DNA of 64,000 nt from JAWLHU01 sp041690255 (GTDB lineage Bacteria; Bacillota; Sulfobacillia; Symbiobacteriales; Symbiobacteriaceae), in the NCBI GenBank assembly GCA_041690255.1, contig JAWLHU010000011.1, positions 186,001-250,000 of the forward strand, in the 5' to 3' direction. Of the stretch, positions 52,694 to 61,104 are shown piece by piece (position 1 is the stretch's first letter; each line of letters opens with the position of its first letter). The notes below the pieces were generated by a model that was not told where the DNA came from, did not search any database, and saw only the letters and a program-made list of their open reading frames with translations. Position numbers and translations under genes: made by a program.

Positions 52694-53225
52694 ACCAATC
52701 ACCCGCATGGACCTAGCGGAGATGCTGACGGAGACGGGCTACGAGGTCGTTGGGGAGGCGTCTGACGGCTGGGAGGCCGTCCAGATGGCGAGCCAGCTTC
52801 GGCCCACAGTGGTCCTCATGGACATCAAGATGCCGCAGGTGGACGGCCTCGTTGCCGCCCAGAAAATCGTCGACCGGGGCTGGGGAACGGTGATCCTGCT
52901 TTCGGCATACAGCCAGAAGGATCTGGTCGAGAAGGGTAAGAAGGCCGGGGTCGCTGCCTACCTAGTAAAGCCGGTCCGGGAGGCGGAGCTGCTCCCCGCC
53001 ATTGAGATTGCGGTGGCTCGCCAACGCCACATCGAGCAGTTGGAGCAGGAGGTGCTGGCTGCCAGGGCCGAGGTCGAGTCCCGCAAGCTGATAGAGCGGG
53101 CCAAGGGAACTCTGATGCGCCTCCACGGCCTTTCCGAGGAAGCGGCCTACCGGCAGATCCAGCGGATCAGTATGAGCCGGCGCCAGACCCTGGCCGAGGT
53201 AAGCCGGAGAATCCTGGAGCAGTAG
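52659..53225 (+). CDS. eutV: Response regulator with ANTAR RNA-binding domain (EutV)
   Basis: 188 residues from ATG 52659 (GAGGGGGAGG upstream). Receiver domain: acidic pocket AEDEP, phospho-Asp in MDIKMPQVDG, Lys in KPVREAEL. A coiled linker and a C-terminal ANTAR domain (ERAKGTLMRLHGLSEEAAYR, then QRISMSRRQTLAEVSRRIL) follow. Phosphorylated EutV dimers bind paired hexaloop hairpins and prevent terminator folding. Matching leaders occur at 50260 and 53262. Confidence 0.93.
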   Translation: MPTARILLAEDEPITRMDLAEMLTETGYEVVGEASDGWEAVQMASQLRPTVVLMDIKMPQVDGLVAAQKIVDRGWGTVILLSAYSQKDLVEKGKKAGVAAYLVKPVREAELLPAIEIAVARQRHIEQLEQEVLAARAEVESRKLIERAKGTLMRLHGLSEEAAYRQIQRISMSRRQTLAEVSRRILEQ

Positions 53226-53275
53226 CCGTCAATCAGCGGCTTCCCACAAGAGAATTACCCTGGGCAACGAAGCCC
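53224..53275 (+). promoter_or_regulatory. Second ANTAR-type leader, before eutM
   Basis: Hairpin 2 is clear: GGGC / GCCC (53262-53265, 53272-53275) with hexaloop AACGAA (A1, G4). A candidate hairpin 1, AGCCGT / GCGGCT (53224-53241), has loop CAATCA, which breaks the A1/G4 rule. This leader may therefore bind EutV less well. Confidence 0.65.
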
Positions 53276-53312
53276 GCGCCACATCCCCACCGGGATGCGG
53301 CCGGGCTTTGTG
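53270..53312 (+). terminator. Terminator of the eutM leader, overlapping the ANTAR hairpin
   Basis: AAGCCCG / CGGGCTT outer stem and CATCCC / GGGATG inner stem, then TGTG. Its 5' arm shares AAGCCC with the preceding hairpin. Confidence 0.75.
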
Positions 53313-53345
53313 TTATATCGAGAAACGTTGCGAGGAGGACTTTCG

Positions 53346-53633
53346 ATGGCTGAATCTCAGATCGCGTTGGGCATGGTCGAGACCAAGGGGCTGGTGGCAT
53401 CTATCGAGGCGGCTGATGCGATGGTGAAAGCGGCAAACGTGCACCTGATCGGTAAGGAGCATGTGGGTGGCGGTCTGGTGACCGTTATGGTCAGGGGCGA
53501 CGTGGGTGCCGTGAAGGCGGCCACCGATGCTGGGGCCGCTGCGGCCCAGCGGGTTGGCGAGCTCGTCTCCGTGCACGTGATCCCGCGGCCCCACGGCGAC
53601 GTGGAGGCAATTCTGCCCAGTGTGAAGGACTAG
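53346..53633 (+). CDS. eutM: Microcompartment shell hexamer protein EutM type
   Basis: 95 residues from ATG 53346 (GCGAGGAGGAC upstream). Canonical single BMC domain: ALGMVETKGLVASIEAADAM, then GGGLVTVMVRGDVGAVKAAT and the end VIPRPHGDVEAILP. It forms the main flat facets of the shell. First gene after the second leader. Confidence 0.93.
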   Translation: MAESQIALGMVETKGLVASIEAADAMVKAANVHLIGKEHVGGGLVTVMVRGDVGAVKAATDAGAAAAQRVGELVSVHVIPRPHGDVEAILPSVKD

Positions 53634-53641
53634 CGCGGAAC

Positions 53642-55078
53642 ATGCAGGGGCAGGGCGAGACGCTGACTAGCGTCGGCATCGACGTTGGTACCGCCACCAC
53701 GAAGATCATCTTCAGCCGCCTTACGTTCCGGAACGACGGGCTGGGCCTGGGCGTCCCCCGCATTCGGCTGACTGGGCGGGAAATCCTTTGGCGCAGCCAG
53801 GTGTGGGCCACCCCGGTGACGGGCAACCACCTGCACGGTGACCAGCTACTGAAATATCTGCAGCGGGCCTACGCCGAGGCTGGCGTCGACCCGGAAGACG
53901 TCTCCAGCGGAGGGGTAATCATCACCGGCGAGGCGGCTCGCAAGGAGAACGCACGCCACCTACTGGATTTGCTGTCCCGCAAGGCCGGTGACTTCGTGGT
54001 CGCCACGGCCGGACCCCACCTGGAGGCCATCATTGCCGGGCGGGGCTCGGGCGCCGCAGCCCGCTCAGAACGATTGGGCGGCGTGGTCGCCGGCGTAGAC
54101 ATCGGTGGCGGCACCACTAACATTGCCGTCTTCCGCAACGGGCGGGTGGTCGACACCGCCTGCCTAAACCTGGGCGGGAAGGCACTGCGGCTGGACCCTT
54201 CTACCGGCCAGATTCTGTCACTCAGCCCTGCGGCCCAGACGGCGCTCAGCGAGCGCGGCATGCTCCGAGACCCGGGACAGGCGCTGGACCTGAACGGGAT
54301 CCGGCGAACAGGGAAGGCCCTGGCGGAGGCCATCGTCGCCGCCCTGGTGGGTGACAGGCCGAGCGGAGGCTCCACCGGGCTCTACGACGGCCGACCGCTC
54401 AGTGTCGGCCGTGCGATCGCAGAGGTCGTCGTGTCGGGCGGGGTGGCGCAGGCGCTCTACTGTCCGGAGCCGCCGAGCCTGGAGGCCGCCCTGCGCCACG
54501 GCGACATCGGGCCGGCGATGGGCTGGAGCCTGCGGACCGCCTTGGAGGCAAAAGGCCTCCGCGTCGGGACGCCGGTGGAGACCGTCTTCGCCACGGTGAT
54601 CGGCGTCGGCGTCCACACGCTGAAGCTGAGCGGCAGCACGATCCGGCTACCCGACTCGGTGAGCCTGCCGCTGACCAATGTGCCCGTGGTCCGCCCGTTC
54701 CCGGCTGGTGTCCCCGCCGACAGCCAGTGTTGGGCCGAGGCGCTCAGCCGGCAACTGAACTGGCTGGAGGCAGACGGGCCCGTCGTCGTCGCGGTGGGCC
54801 CTCTGGAATCCGTGTCATACGATGCGCTGACCCGTGTGGCGCAAGGTATCGGGCGGGCGCTGGCCCCCCATGGGGACCGGATCTGCCCGCTGGTGGTGGT
54901 GGCTCAGCAGGATGTGGCCAGCAGCCTGGGAACCATTCTGACGCTCCAGGGTATCCGAGGGGTAATCGCCATCGACGAGGTTCGGGTGACCGAGGGCGAT
55001 TACCTGGACGTGGGCCGGCCGCTCTATGGCGGCGCCGTTGTCCCGGTAGTGGTGAAGAGCCTGATCTTCGCCACGTGA
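53642..55078 (+). CDS. eutA: Ethanolamine ammonia-lyase reactivating factor EutA
   Basis: 478 residues. ATPase-fold chaperone that exchanges damaged cobalamin in EutBC. VGIDVGTATTKIIFSRL (phosphate 1), AGVDIGGGTTNIAVFRNG (phosphate 2) and VSGGVAQALY are family motifs. It starts 8 bases after eutM. Confidence 0.92.
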   Translation: MQGQGETLTSVGIDVGTATTKIIFSRLTFRNDGLGLGVPRIRLTGREILWRSQVWATPVTGNHLHGDQLLKYLQRAYAEAGVDPEDVSSGGVIITGEAARKENARHLLDLLSRKAGDFVVATAGPHLEAIIAGRGSGAAARSERLGGVVAGVDIGGGTTNIAVFRNGRVVDTACLNLGGKALRLDPSTGQILSLSPAAQTALSERGMLRDPGQALDLNGIRRTGKALAEAIVAALVGDRPSGGSTGLYDGRPLSVGRAIAEVVVSGGVAQALYCPEPPSLEAALRHGDIGPAMGWSLRTALEAKGLRVGTPVETVFATVIGVGVHTLKLSGSTIRLPDSVSLPLTNVPVVRPFPAGVPADSQCWAEALSRQLNWLEADGPVVVAVGPLESVSYDALTRVAQGIGRALAPHGDRICPLVVVAQQDVASSLGTILTLQGIRGVIAIDEVRVTEGDYLDVGRPLYGGAVVPVVVKSLIFAT

Positions 55079-55091
55079 GGGGGAGGAGACA

Positions 55092-56456
55092 TTGCGACTT
55101 ACAACGACCCTGAGGGGCCAGACCTATTCATTTCGCGATCTGCGGGACGTGATGGCGAAGGCCAACGAGGAGAAGACCGGCGATATCCTTGCGAAGATTG
55201 CGGCGGGGTCGGTGGCCGAGCGTGTGGCTGCGAAGTCCGTCCTGGCCGAGATTACGCTGGGCGAGATACGCGCCAACCCCGTTATCCCCCCGGAGACCGA
55301 TGCGGTCTCGCGGGTGATCGAGGAGCAGGTGGATGAGGCTCAGTTCCGGCAGATTCAGGGATGGACCGTGAGCCAGCTGCGCGAGTGGCTGCTCAACAGC
55401 CGTACCCGGCCTGATGCGATCGCCCGGGTCAGTGCCGGCCTCACCGCTGAGATGATCGCCGCCACGGCTAAGCTGATGTCGAATCTCGACCTGGTCTATG
55501 CCGCAGCGAAGATGCGGGTGGCGGTCACCGCCAACACGACTATCGGCCTGCGGGGCGTCCTTGCAGGCCGGCTACAGCCCAATCACCCTACCGACAGCGT
55601 CGCTGGCATCCTGGCCTCCACCCGAACCGGCCTCTCTTACGGCATTGGCGACGCGGTAATCGGGGTCAACCCGGTCAACGACACCGCCGAGTCGGTCACC
55701 CACGTGCTGGAGGCCCTGGACCAGTTCGTACAGGCGTGGGAGATTCCTAGCCAGACCTGCGTGCTGGCCCACGTCAGCACGATGATGAAGGCGGTCGAGC
55801 AGGGCGCCCCCTTCGGGCTGATGTTCCAAAGCCTGGCCGGCACCGAGGCGGGCAACGACTCCTTTGGAATCACTGTAGCCATGCTGGATGAGGCTTACGC
55901 CATGGCCCGGGAGCGTAGCCGGGTTTCCGGGCCAAACGTTATGTACTTCGAGACCGGGCAGGGATCCGAGCTTTCCGCAGGTGCTCACCATGGGGTGGAC
56001 CAGGTGACGCTGGAGGCCCGGTGCTACGGCCTGGCCAGGCGGTATAACCCGTTCATGGTAAACACGGTGGTGGGGTTCATCGGCCCCGAGTACCTGTTCG
56101 ACAGCAGGCAGGTGATTCGGGCCGGACTCGAGGACCACTTCATGGGCAAGTTCTCGGGCCTCTCCATGGGTGTGGACACGTGCTACACCAACCACATCGA
56201 GGCGGACCAAAACGACCTGGAGAACCTGGAGGCCCTGCTGACCGCTGCGGGCTGCAATTTCTTCATGGGACTGCCCCAGGGTGACGACGTAATGCTGAAC
56301 TACCAGTCCAGCAGTTTCCATGACATCGCTGCCCTCCGGGAGATCCATGGACTCCGCCCGGCCCCGCAGTTTGAGGTTTGGTTGGAGCGGATGGGCATCA
56401 TGGCCGAGGGCCACTTGACGGAGCGGGCTGGCGACCCGACGATCTTCTTCCGGTAG
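55092..56456 (+). CDS. eutB: Ethanolamine ammonia-lyase large subunit
   Basis: 454 residues from TTG 55092 with GGAGGAG upstream. TIM-barrel catalytic subunit: GIGDAVIGVNPVNDTAESV, MFQSLAGTEAGNDSFGITV, MYFETGQGSELSAGAHHGVD and MGVDTCYTNHIEADQNDLE are active-site blocks. With EutC and adenosylcobalamin it splits ethanolamine into acetaldehyde and ammonia. Confidence 0.95.
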   Translation: MRLTTTLRGQTYSFRDLRDVMAKANEEKTGDILAKIAAGSVAERVAAKSVLAEITLGEIRANPVIPPETDAVSRVIEEQVDEAQFRQIQGWTVSQLREWLLNSRTRPDAIARVSAGLTAEMIAATAKLMSNLDLVYAAAKMRVAVTANTTIGLRGVLAGRLQPNHPTDSVAGILASTRTGLSYGIGDAVIGVNPVNDTAESVTHVLEALDQFVQAWEIPSQTCVLAHVSTMMKAVEQGAPFGLMFQSLAGTEAGNDSFGITVAMLDEAYAMARERSRVSGPNVMYFETGQGSELSAGAHHGVDQVTLEARCYGLARRYNPFMVNTVVGFIGPEYLFDSRQVIRAGLEDHFMGKFSGLSMGVDTCYTNHIEADQNDLENLEALLTAAGCNFFMGLPQGDDVMLNYQSSSFHDIAALREIHGLRPAPQFEVWLERMGIMAEGHLTERAGDPTIFFR

Positions 56457-56467
56457 GGGGTCTCAGC

Positions 56468-57274
56468 ATGCTGACCGAGCAAGAGTTGAAGGCAATCGTG
56501 GCAGACGTCCTGGCTGGCCTTGGACACAGGGCAGAGGCACCGATCCCGGCGGATGGCCCCTGGCGGGACCCACAGGCGATGGCGGAACTGGCGGCAGCGA
56601 CCCCCGCTCGCATTCAAATCGGGCGGGCCGGCGCCCGGTACGACACCGAATCCTGGCTCCGGTTCCGCATCGACCATGCGGCCGCCCGGGACGCCATCTT
56701 CCACGAGGTGAGGACCGACCTGCTGGACGAGTTGGGCCTGCTGCCCCTCACGACTCAGGTGACCGACCGGCACGAGTACCTGGTGCGCCCCGACCTGGGC
56801 CGCCTGCTTAGCCCTGAGTCTGCATTACTGGTGCGGGAGCGGTGCCGGGCCAGTGCCACCATCCAGCTGGTAGTAGTAGATGGGCTCTCTGGCGTCGCGA
56901 TCGAGGCGAATGCGGGGGACTTCCTGCGGGCCTTCGGTGACGCACTCCGGCTAGAGGGGCTGGATCCCTCGGCCCTGGGGGATCCGGTTTTCGTGCAGAT
57001 GGGCCGGGTGGCCGTGATGAACCAGATCGGCGAGGTGCTGCAGCCTGAGCTGATCATCGAACTGGTGGGCGAGCGGCCAGGACTCGTGACGGCGGAGTCG
57101 ATGAGCGCCTACTTCTGCTACCGGCCCTGCGCCCAGAGCATCGAGTCGGATCGGACCCTGATCTCGAACATTCACCGGGGTGGGATACCGGCTGCGGAGG
57201 CCGGGGCTCACTCCGCCCGGCTGGCCAAGCGGATTCTGGAGACGAAGGTGAGCGGCGTCAAGCTGGCGCTGTGA
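56468..57274 (+). CDS. eutC: Ethanolamine ammonia-lyase small subunit
   Basis: 268 residues from ATG 56468. The start MLTEQELKAIVADVLAGLG is an amphipathic helix of the encapsulation-peptide type. PARIQIGRAGARYDTESWLRF, DGLSGVAIEANAGDF, ERPGLVTAESMSAYFCYRP and SNIHRGGIPAAEAG are EutC cobalamin/substrate blocks. Last codons overlap the first possible start of eutL. Confidence 0.94.
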   Translation: MLTEQELKAIVADVLAGLGHRAEAPIPADGPWRDPQAMAELAAATPARIQIGRAGARYDTESWLRFRIDHAAARDAIFHEVRTDLLDELGLLPLTTQVTDRHEYLVRPDLGRLLSPESALLVRERCRASATIQLVVVDGLSGVAIEANAGDFLRAFGDALRLEGLDPSALGDPVFVQMGRVAVMNQIGEVLQPELIIELVGERPGLVTAESMSAYFCYRPCAQSIESDRTLISNIHRGGIPAAEAGAHSARLAKRILETKVSGVKLAL

Positions 57275-57288
57275 GAGGGGGGATCCAG

Positions 57289-57948
57289 GTGCGAGGAGAT
57301 CTGACGCCGATCCGCGCACAGGTGCTGGCGGCCCGGATCATCCCGAACGTCAACGCAGGGCTCCACGGGCAACTAGGGCTAAAGCCCGAGCAGTGCTCGC
57401 TGGCCTTGCTGACGGCTACCATAGACGACGTGGGCTACACCGCTGTGGACGAGGCGACCAAGAAGGCCGCCGTCGAGGTGGTCTATGCCCGTTCGTTCTA
57501 TGCGGGGTCCGCCCATGCGTCTGGGCCTCTGTCTGGGGAGTTCATCGGCATACTGGCCGGGCCCGACCCGTCGGAGGTGAAGAGCGGCCTCGAGACAGCC
57601 GTGGAGATGATCGAGAGCGGTGCCTGCTTCTACGCCGCCAACCCCGAGGCGACCCTGGCCTTCTACCCGCACCTCATCACCCGCACCGGGAGCTACCTCT
57701 CTCGGGTGGCCGGAATCGCAGAGGGGGAGCCGCTGGCCTACCTGATTGCCCCGCCTCTGGAGGCGCTCTACGCTCTGGACCTAGCGCTGAAGGCGGCTGA
57801 TGTGCGGCTGACGGCCTTCTACGGCCCACCCTCTGAAACCAACTTCGGCGGCGGCCTGCTGACGGGCAGCCAGAGCGCCTGCCAGGCGGCCTGCGACGTA
57901 TTCGCTGAAGGCGTTTTGGAGGTAGCGGAGCGGCCGCGACGCGCATGA
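57289..57948 (+). CDS. eutL: Microcompartment shell trimer EutL
   Basis: 219 residues from GTG 57289 (GGGGGGA 5-10 bases upstream; the GTG at 57271 is not needed and 219 is the usual EutL length). Tandem circularly permuted BMC domains forming a gated-pore trimer. LLTATIDDVGYTAVDEATKK, FYAGSAHASGPLSGEFIGIL and FYPHLITRTGSYLSRVAGI are diagnostic. Confidence 0.93.
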   Translation: MRGDLTPIRAQVLAARIIPNVNAGLHGQLGLKPEQCSLALLTATIDDVGYTAVDEATKKAAVEVVYARSFYAGSAHASGPLSGEFIGILAGPDPSEVKSGLETAVEMIESGACFYAANPEATLAFYPHLITRTGSYLSRVAGIAEGEPLAYLIAPPLEALYALDLALKAADVRLTAFYGPPSETNFGGGLLTGSQSACQAACDVFAEGVLEVAERPRRA

Positions 57949-57969
57949 CATACGGAAGGGGCCTGCGAA

Positions 57970-59478
57970 ATGGCTGAACTAGATTTGGATCTACAGTCGA
58001 TTCAAGCGGCCAGGGATCTGGCCGCAAGGGCGAGGGTGGCCTGCGACGCAATGGCCGACCTGACGCAGGAGCAGGTGGACCGTGTTGTCGCTGCCATGGC
58101 GAGGGCGGCGGAGGAAAACGCCCGCCGTCTGGCAGAGATGGCGGTTGAGGAGTCGGGCATCGGCATGGTGGCCGACAAGGTGGTCAAGAACCTTTTTGCC
58201 GCCCGGCAAGTGTACGAGCACATCCGCAACTTCCGGTCGGTAGGGGTGATTCGCCGGCTGGAGCAGGAGCGGGTGATCGAGATCGCAGCCCCCGTGGGGG
58301 TGGTCCTGGCGCTGGTCCCCACCACCAACCCGACCTCCACCACCATTTTCAAGGCGCTCATCGCCCTGAAGGGCCGGAACGCCATCATCTTCAGCCCGCA
58401 CCCACGGGCTGCGCGATCGATCTGTCGGACGGCGGAAATCCTGGCCGACGCGGCCCGGCAGGCCGGGGCGCCGGCGGGAGCCATCACCTGCCTCGCCACC
58501 CCGACCCTGGAGGCGACCCGGGAGCTGATGGGACATAAGAGCGTGGCCATGGTGCTGGCCACTGGCGGGTCGGACATGGTTCGTGCAGCCTACAGTTCTG
58601 GCAAGCCCGCCTATGGGGTCGGGCCCGGGAACGTGCCGGCCTACATCGAGCGGACTGCCGACATCGAGCGGGCGGTGGCGGCGATCATCGCCAGCAAGAG
58701 CTTCGACAACGGAACGATCTGCGCCTCGGAGCAGGCCGTGGTCACCGAGCACGTCATCAGAGACCGGGTGCGGGCGGAGTTCACCCGGCAGGGGGGCCGT
58801 TTCCTCACTCCCGAGGAGACCGCCCGGCTGGAGCCGGTGGTCATTCGGCCCAGCGGCGGGGTGAACCCGGCCGTCGTGGGCAAGCCGGCCGCTACGGTTG
58901 CCCGCATGGCGGGGATCGACGTGCCGGATGGCGTACGGGTGCTGTTGGCTGACCTGCAGGGGGTGGGGAGGGCGTATCCCCTCTCCGCCGAAAAGCTCTC
59001 GCCCGTCCTCGGCTTCTACACCGTCAATGATTGGGAGGAGGCTTGCCAGGTCTGCATAGACCTGCTCAACTACGGCGGCCTCGGCCACAGCATGGTAATC
59101 CACTCCCGCGATGAGGAAGTGATCATGCAGTTCGGCCTGCGGAAGCCGGTCTTCCGCATCTTGGTCAACTCCCCCTCGTCGCAGGGGGGGATTGGCTTCA
59201 CGACAGGGCTGACCCCGTCCCTCACCCTTGGCTGCGGCACGTGGGGCGGCAACATCACCTCCGACAACGTGGGGCCTCAGCACTTGATCAATATCAAGCG
59301 GGTGGCCTACGGGATCCGACCATACCCTCCGGCAACGGAGGCGGTGGCCTCAGCCACGGCCGCGGCGGGGAGTGTCCCACGCCAGGTCGGCCAGGAGGCC
59401 CCGGCGGTCATCTCTGCCGACGTGGATGCAATCGTATCCGCCGTGCTGGCACGGCTGAACAGCGGGGGGAGAGGGTGA
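57970..59478 (+). CDS. eutE: Acylating acetaldehyde dehydrogenase EutE/PduP type
   Basis: 502 residues. Converts acetaldehyde, CoA and NAD+ to acetyl-CoA in the compartment lumen. Catalytic Cys in FDNGTICASEQAVV (about residue 255); cofactor region LVPTTNPTSTTIFKALIALK; GNVPAYIERTADI. After a flexible Pro/Ala linker the C-terminus ADVDAIVSAVLARLNSGGRG is an amphipathic encapsulation-type helix. In most EutE/PduP enzymes the targeting helix is N-terminal; here the N-terminal candidate (LDLDLQSIQAARDLAA) is weaker. Confidence 0.92.
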   Translation: MAELDLDLQSIQAARDLAARARVACDAMADLTQEQVDRVVAAMARAAEENARRLAEMAVEESGIGMVADKVVKNLFAARQVYEHIRNFRSVGVIRRLEQERVIEIAAPVGVVLALVPTTNPTSTTIFKALIALKGRNAIIFSPHPRAARSICRTAEILADAARQAGAPAGAITCLATPTLEATRELMGHKSVAMVLATGGSDMVRAAYSSGKPAYGVGPGNVPAYIERTADIERAVAAIIASKSFDNGTICASEQAVVTEHVIRDRVRAEFTRQGGRFLTPEETARLEPVVIRPSGGVNPAVVGKPAATVARMAGIDVPDGVRVLLADLQGVGRAYPLSAEKLSPVLGFYTVNDWEEACQVCIDLLNYGGLGHSMVIHSRDEEVIMQFGLRKPVFRILVNSPSSQGGIGFTTGLTPSLTLGCGTWGGNITSDNVGPQHLINIKRVAYGIRPYPPATEAVASATAAAGSVPRQVGQEAPAVISADVDAIVSAVLARLNSGGRG

Positions 59479-59485
59479 CCGGCCG

Positions 59486-60118
59486 ATGGAGAGGAAGCAA
59501 CTGGTCCGGTTGATCCAGGACGAGGTGGTCCGGCGCCTCCGCAGCCAGGTCTCCATGGTACCCGTCGCGGTCTCCAACCGGCACATTCACCTGAGTGAGG
59601 CTGACCAGCGGGTGCTCTTTGGCGACGCTCCGCTGAGCCGCCTGCGGGACCTCTTCCAGCCCGGCGAGTTTGCGGCGAGGGAGACTTGCACCCTCGTGGG
59701 GCCACGTGGAGCCATCGAGGGGGTCCGCATTCTCGGGCCGCTGCGTTGCTCCACGCAGGTGGAGATCTCGCAAACCGACGCCTACCGCCTGGGGGTAAGC
59801 CCACCGGTGCAGGAGTCTGGCAATCACGAAGGCTCGGTGGGCCTGACCCTCGTTGGCCCAGCCGGGACTGTGGTGCTGAGCCGGGGGGTGATCATGGCGC
59901 TCCGCCATATCCACATGACCCCTGAGGATGCCGACCGGTTAGCCGTGCGGGACAGGGAGACGGTCGCGGTGCGATTCGGCGGCGATCGGTCGCTGACGCT
60001 GGGCAGCGTGCTCGTGCGGGTCAGTCCTCGCTACCGGCTTGAGTTGCACCTGGACACCGACGAGGCCAACGCTGCACTGCTGAGGAATGGCGACCTAGTG
60101 GAGCTGATCCGTCCGTGA
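59486..60118 (+). CDS. pduL: Phosphate acyltransferase PduL (microcompartment phosphotransacetylase)
   Basis: 210 residues. Encapsulation helix MERKQLVRLIQDEVVRRLRS, then the PduL double barrel with zinc-site motifs PVAVSNRHIHLSEADQ and ALRHIHMTPEDADRL, and the end LHLDTDEANAA. Turns acetyl-CoA into acetyl phosphate, recycling CoA inside the shell. It replaces the Pta-type EutD of enteric eut operons. Confidence 0.93.
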   Translation: MERKQLVRLIQDEVVRRLRSQVSMVPVAVSNRHIHLSEADQRVLFGDAPLSRLRDLFQPGEFAARETCTLVGPRGAIEGVRILGPLRCSTQVEISQTDAYRLGVSPPVQESGNHEGSVGLTLVGPAGTVVLSRGVIMALRHIHMTPEDADRLAVRDRETVAVRFGGDRSLTLGSVLVRVSPRYRLELHLDTDEANAALLRNGDLVELIRP

Positions 60119-60132
60119 GAGGCGGTGAAACG

Positions 60133-60816
60133 ATGGAGAGAGAGGAACTGATTCGCCTCGTGACTGCGGAGGTGGAGCGTCGGCTGGCTGCTCAGCAGGC
60201 CGAGCAGCCAGCTCCTCGTACGCTGGCCCTGGTGGAACCCGGTCCGGGATTCCGCAGCGCCATTAGTCTGATGCTGAAGCGGGAGAGCGCTGCGGCAGTG
60301 CTGGTGGGAGGCGCGGCACAGATGCCCGAGGCTGCGGGGCTTCCGGCCCTGCTCCCCGTACTCGCCGACGACCCGAACCACCTGGAGCGGGATGTACTGT
60401 CCGGGATCGAGTGCCTGCTCCTGCCCTGCCTGCGGCCGGCTACCGCCGCCCGCATCGCCCTCGGGCTTGACGGCGGCACCGTGCCCCGCCTGGTTTCCGC
60501 CGCCCTCTGGGCCGGCAAGCGCATCGAGGCGGCGGTGTGCTGGAGCCGCAGCGCTGGCCCGACCGCCTATCGGGCGATGTACGAAGAGTACCTGGAGCGG
60601 CTCCGCTCTTTCGGGGTGACGCTTCTGGAGCCGGAGGGGGGCGAGCCGGACCGGCCCAGGTCTGAGGCCTTCCACGGTAAGCTTCTGACCGAGGCCGACG
60701 TGCAGCGGCTCTCAGACGGGGGCCTGCGCCGTCTCGTTCTGGAGCCCTCCACCCTAGTAACCGCCCTGGCCCATGATCTGGTCCGGCTGCGAGGGCTGCA
60801 ACTCGAGCGGAGGTGA
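60133..60816 (+). CDS. Unknown microcompartment cargo protein with encapsulation helix
   Basis: 227 residues from ATG 60133 (GAGGCGGTG upstream). N-terminus MEREELIRLVTAEVERRLAA closely mirrors that of PduL, so it should be packaged. A short linker (EQPAPRT) leads to an alpha/beta domain with ECLLLPCLRPATAARIALGL and a C-terminal LTEADVQRLSDGGLRRLVLE. I see no cofactor motif. Flavoprotein-like proteins in Gram-positive BMC loci occupy this position, but assignment is open. Confidence 0.7.
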   Translation: MEREELIRLVTAEVERRLAAQQAEQPAPRTLALVEPGPGFRSAISLMLKRESAAAVLVGGAAQMPEAAGLPALLPVLADDPNHLERDVLSGIECLLLPCLRPATAARIALGLDGGTVPRLVSAALWAGKRIEAAVCWSRSAGPTAYRAMYEEYLERLRSFGVTLLEPEGGEPDRPRSEAFHGKLLTEADVQRLSDGGLRRLVLEPSTLVTALAHDLVRLRGLQLERR

Positions 60817-60822
60817 CCGGCT

Positions 60823-61104
60823 ATGCTCCTGGCTAAGGTAATCGGGAACGTCTGGGCGACCCGCAAGGATGAACGGTTAACGGGGCTGAAGCTCCTGGTG
60901 GTGCAGCCGGTCAACGCTGACGAGAAGCCGTCCGGGCAGGTCCTGGTGGCCGCCGATCGCATTGGCGCTGGCATCGGGGAGACCGTGCTGGTGACCCGAG
61001 GCTCCTCCGCTCGCCGGGCGGTGGACGGCGACATGGCCATCGACGCCGTGGTCGTCGGCATCATCGATACAGTCGAAGTGACGAAACGGGGGCGAGTCCG
61101 TTGA
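60823..61104 (+). CDS. eutN: Microcompartment vertex protein EutN
   Basis: 93 residues. BMC-P pentamer capping shell vertices: MLLAKVIGNVWATRKDERLTG, GIGETVLVTRGSSARRA and AVVVGIIDTVEV are typical. Overlaps pduS (TTGA). Confidence 0.93.
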   Translation: MLLAKVIGNVWATRKDERLTGLKLLVVQPVNADEKPSGQVLVAADRIGAGIGETVLVTRGSSARRAVDGDMAIDAVVVGIIDTVEVTKRGRVR

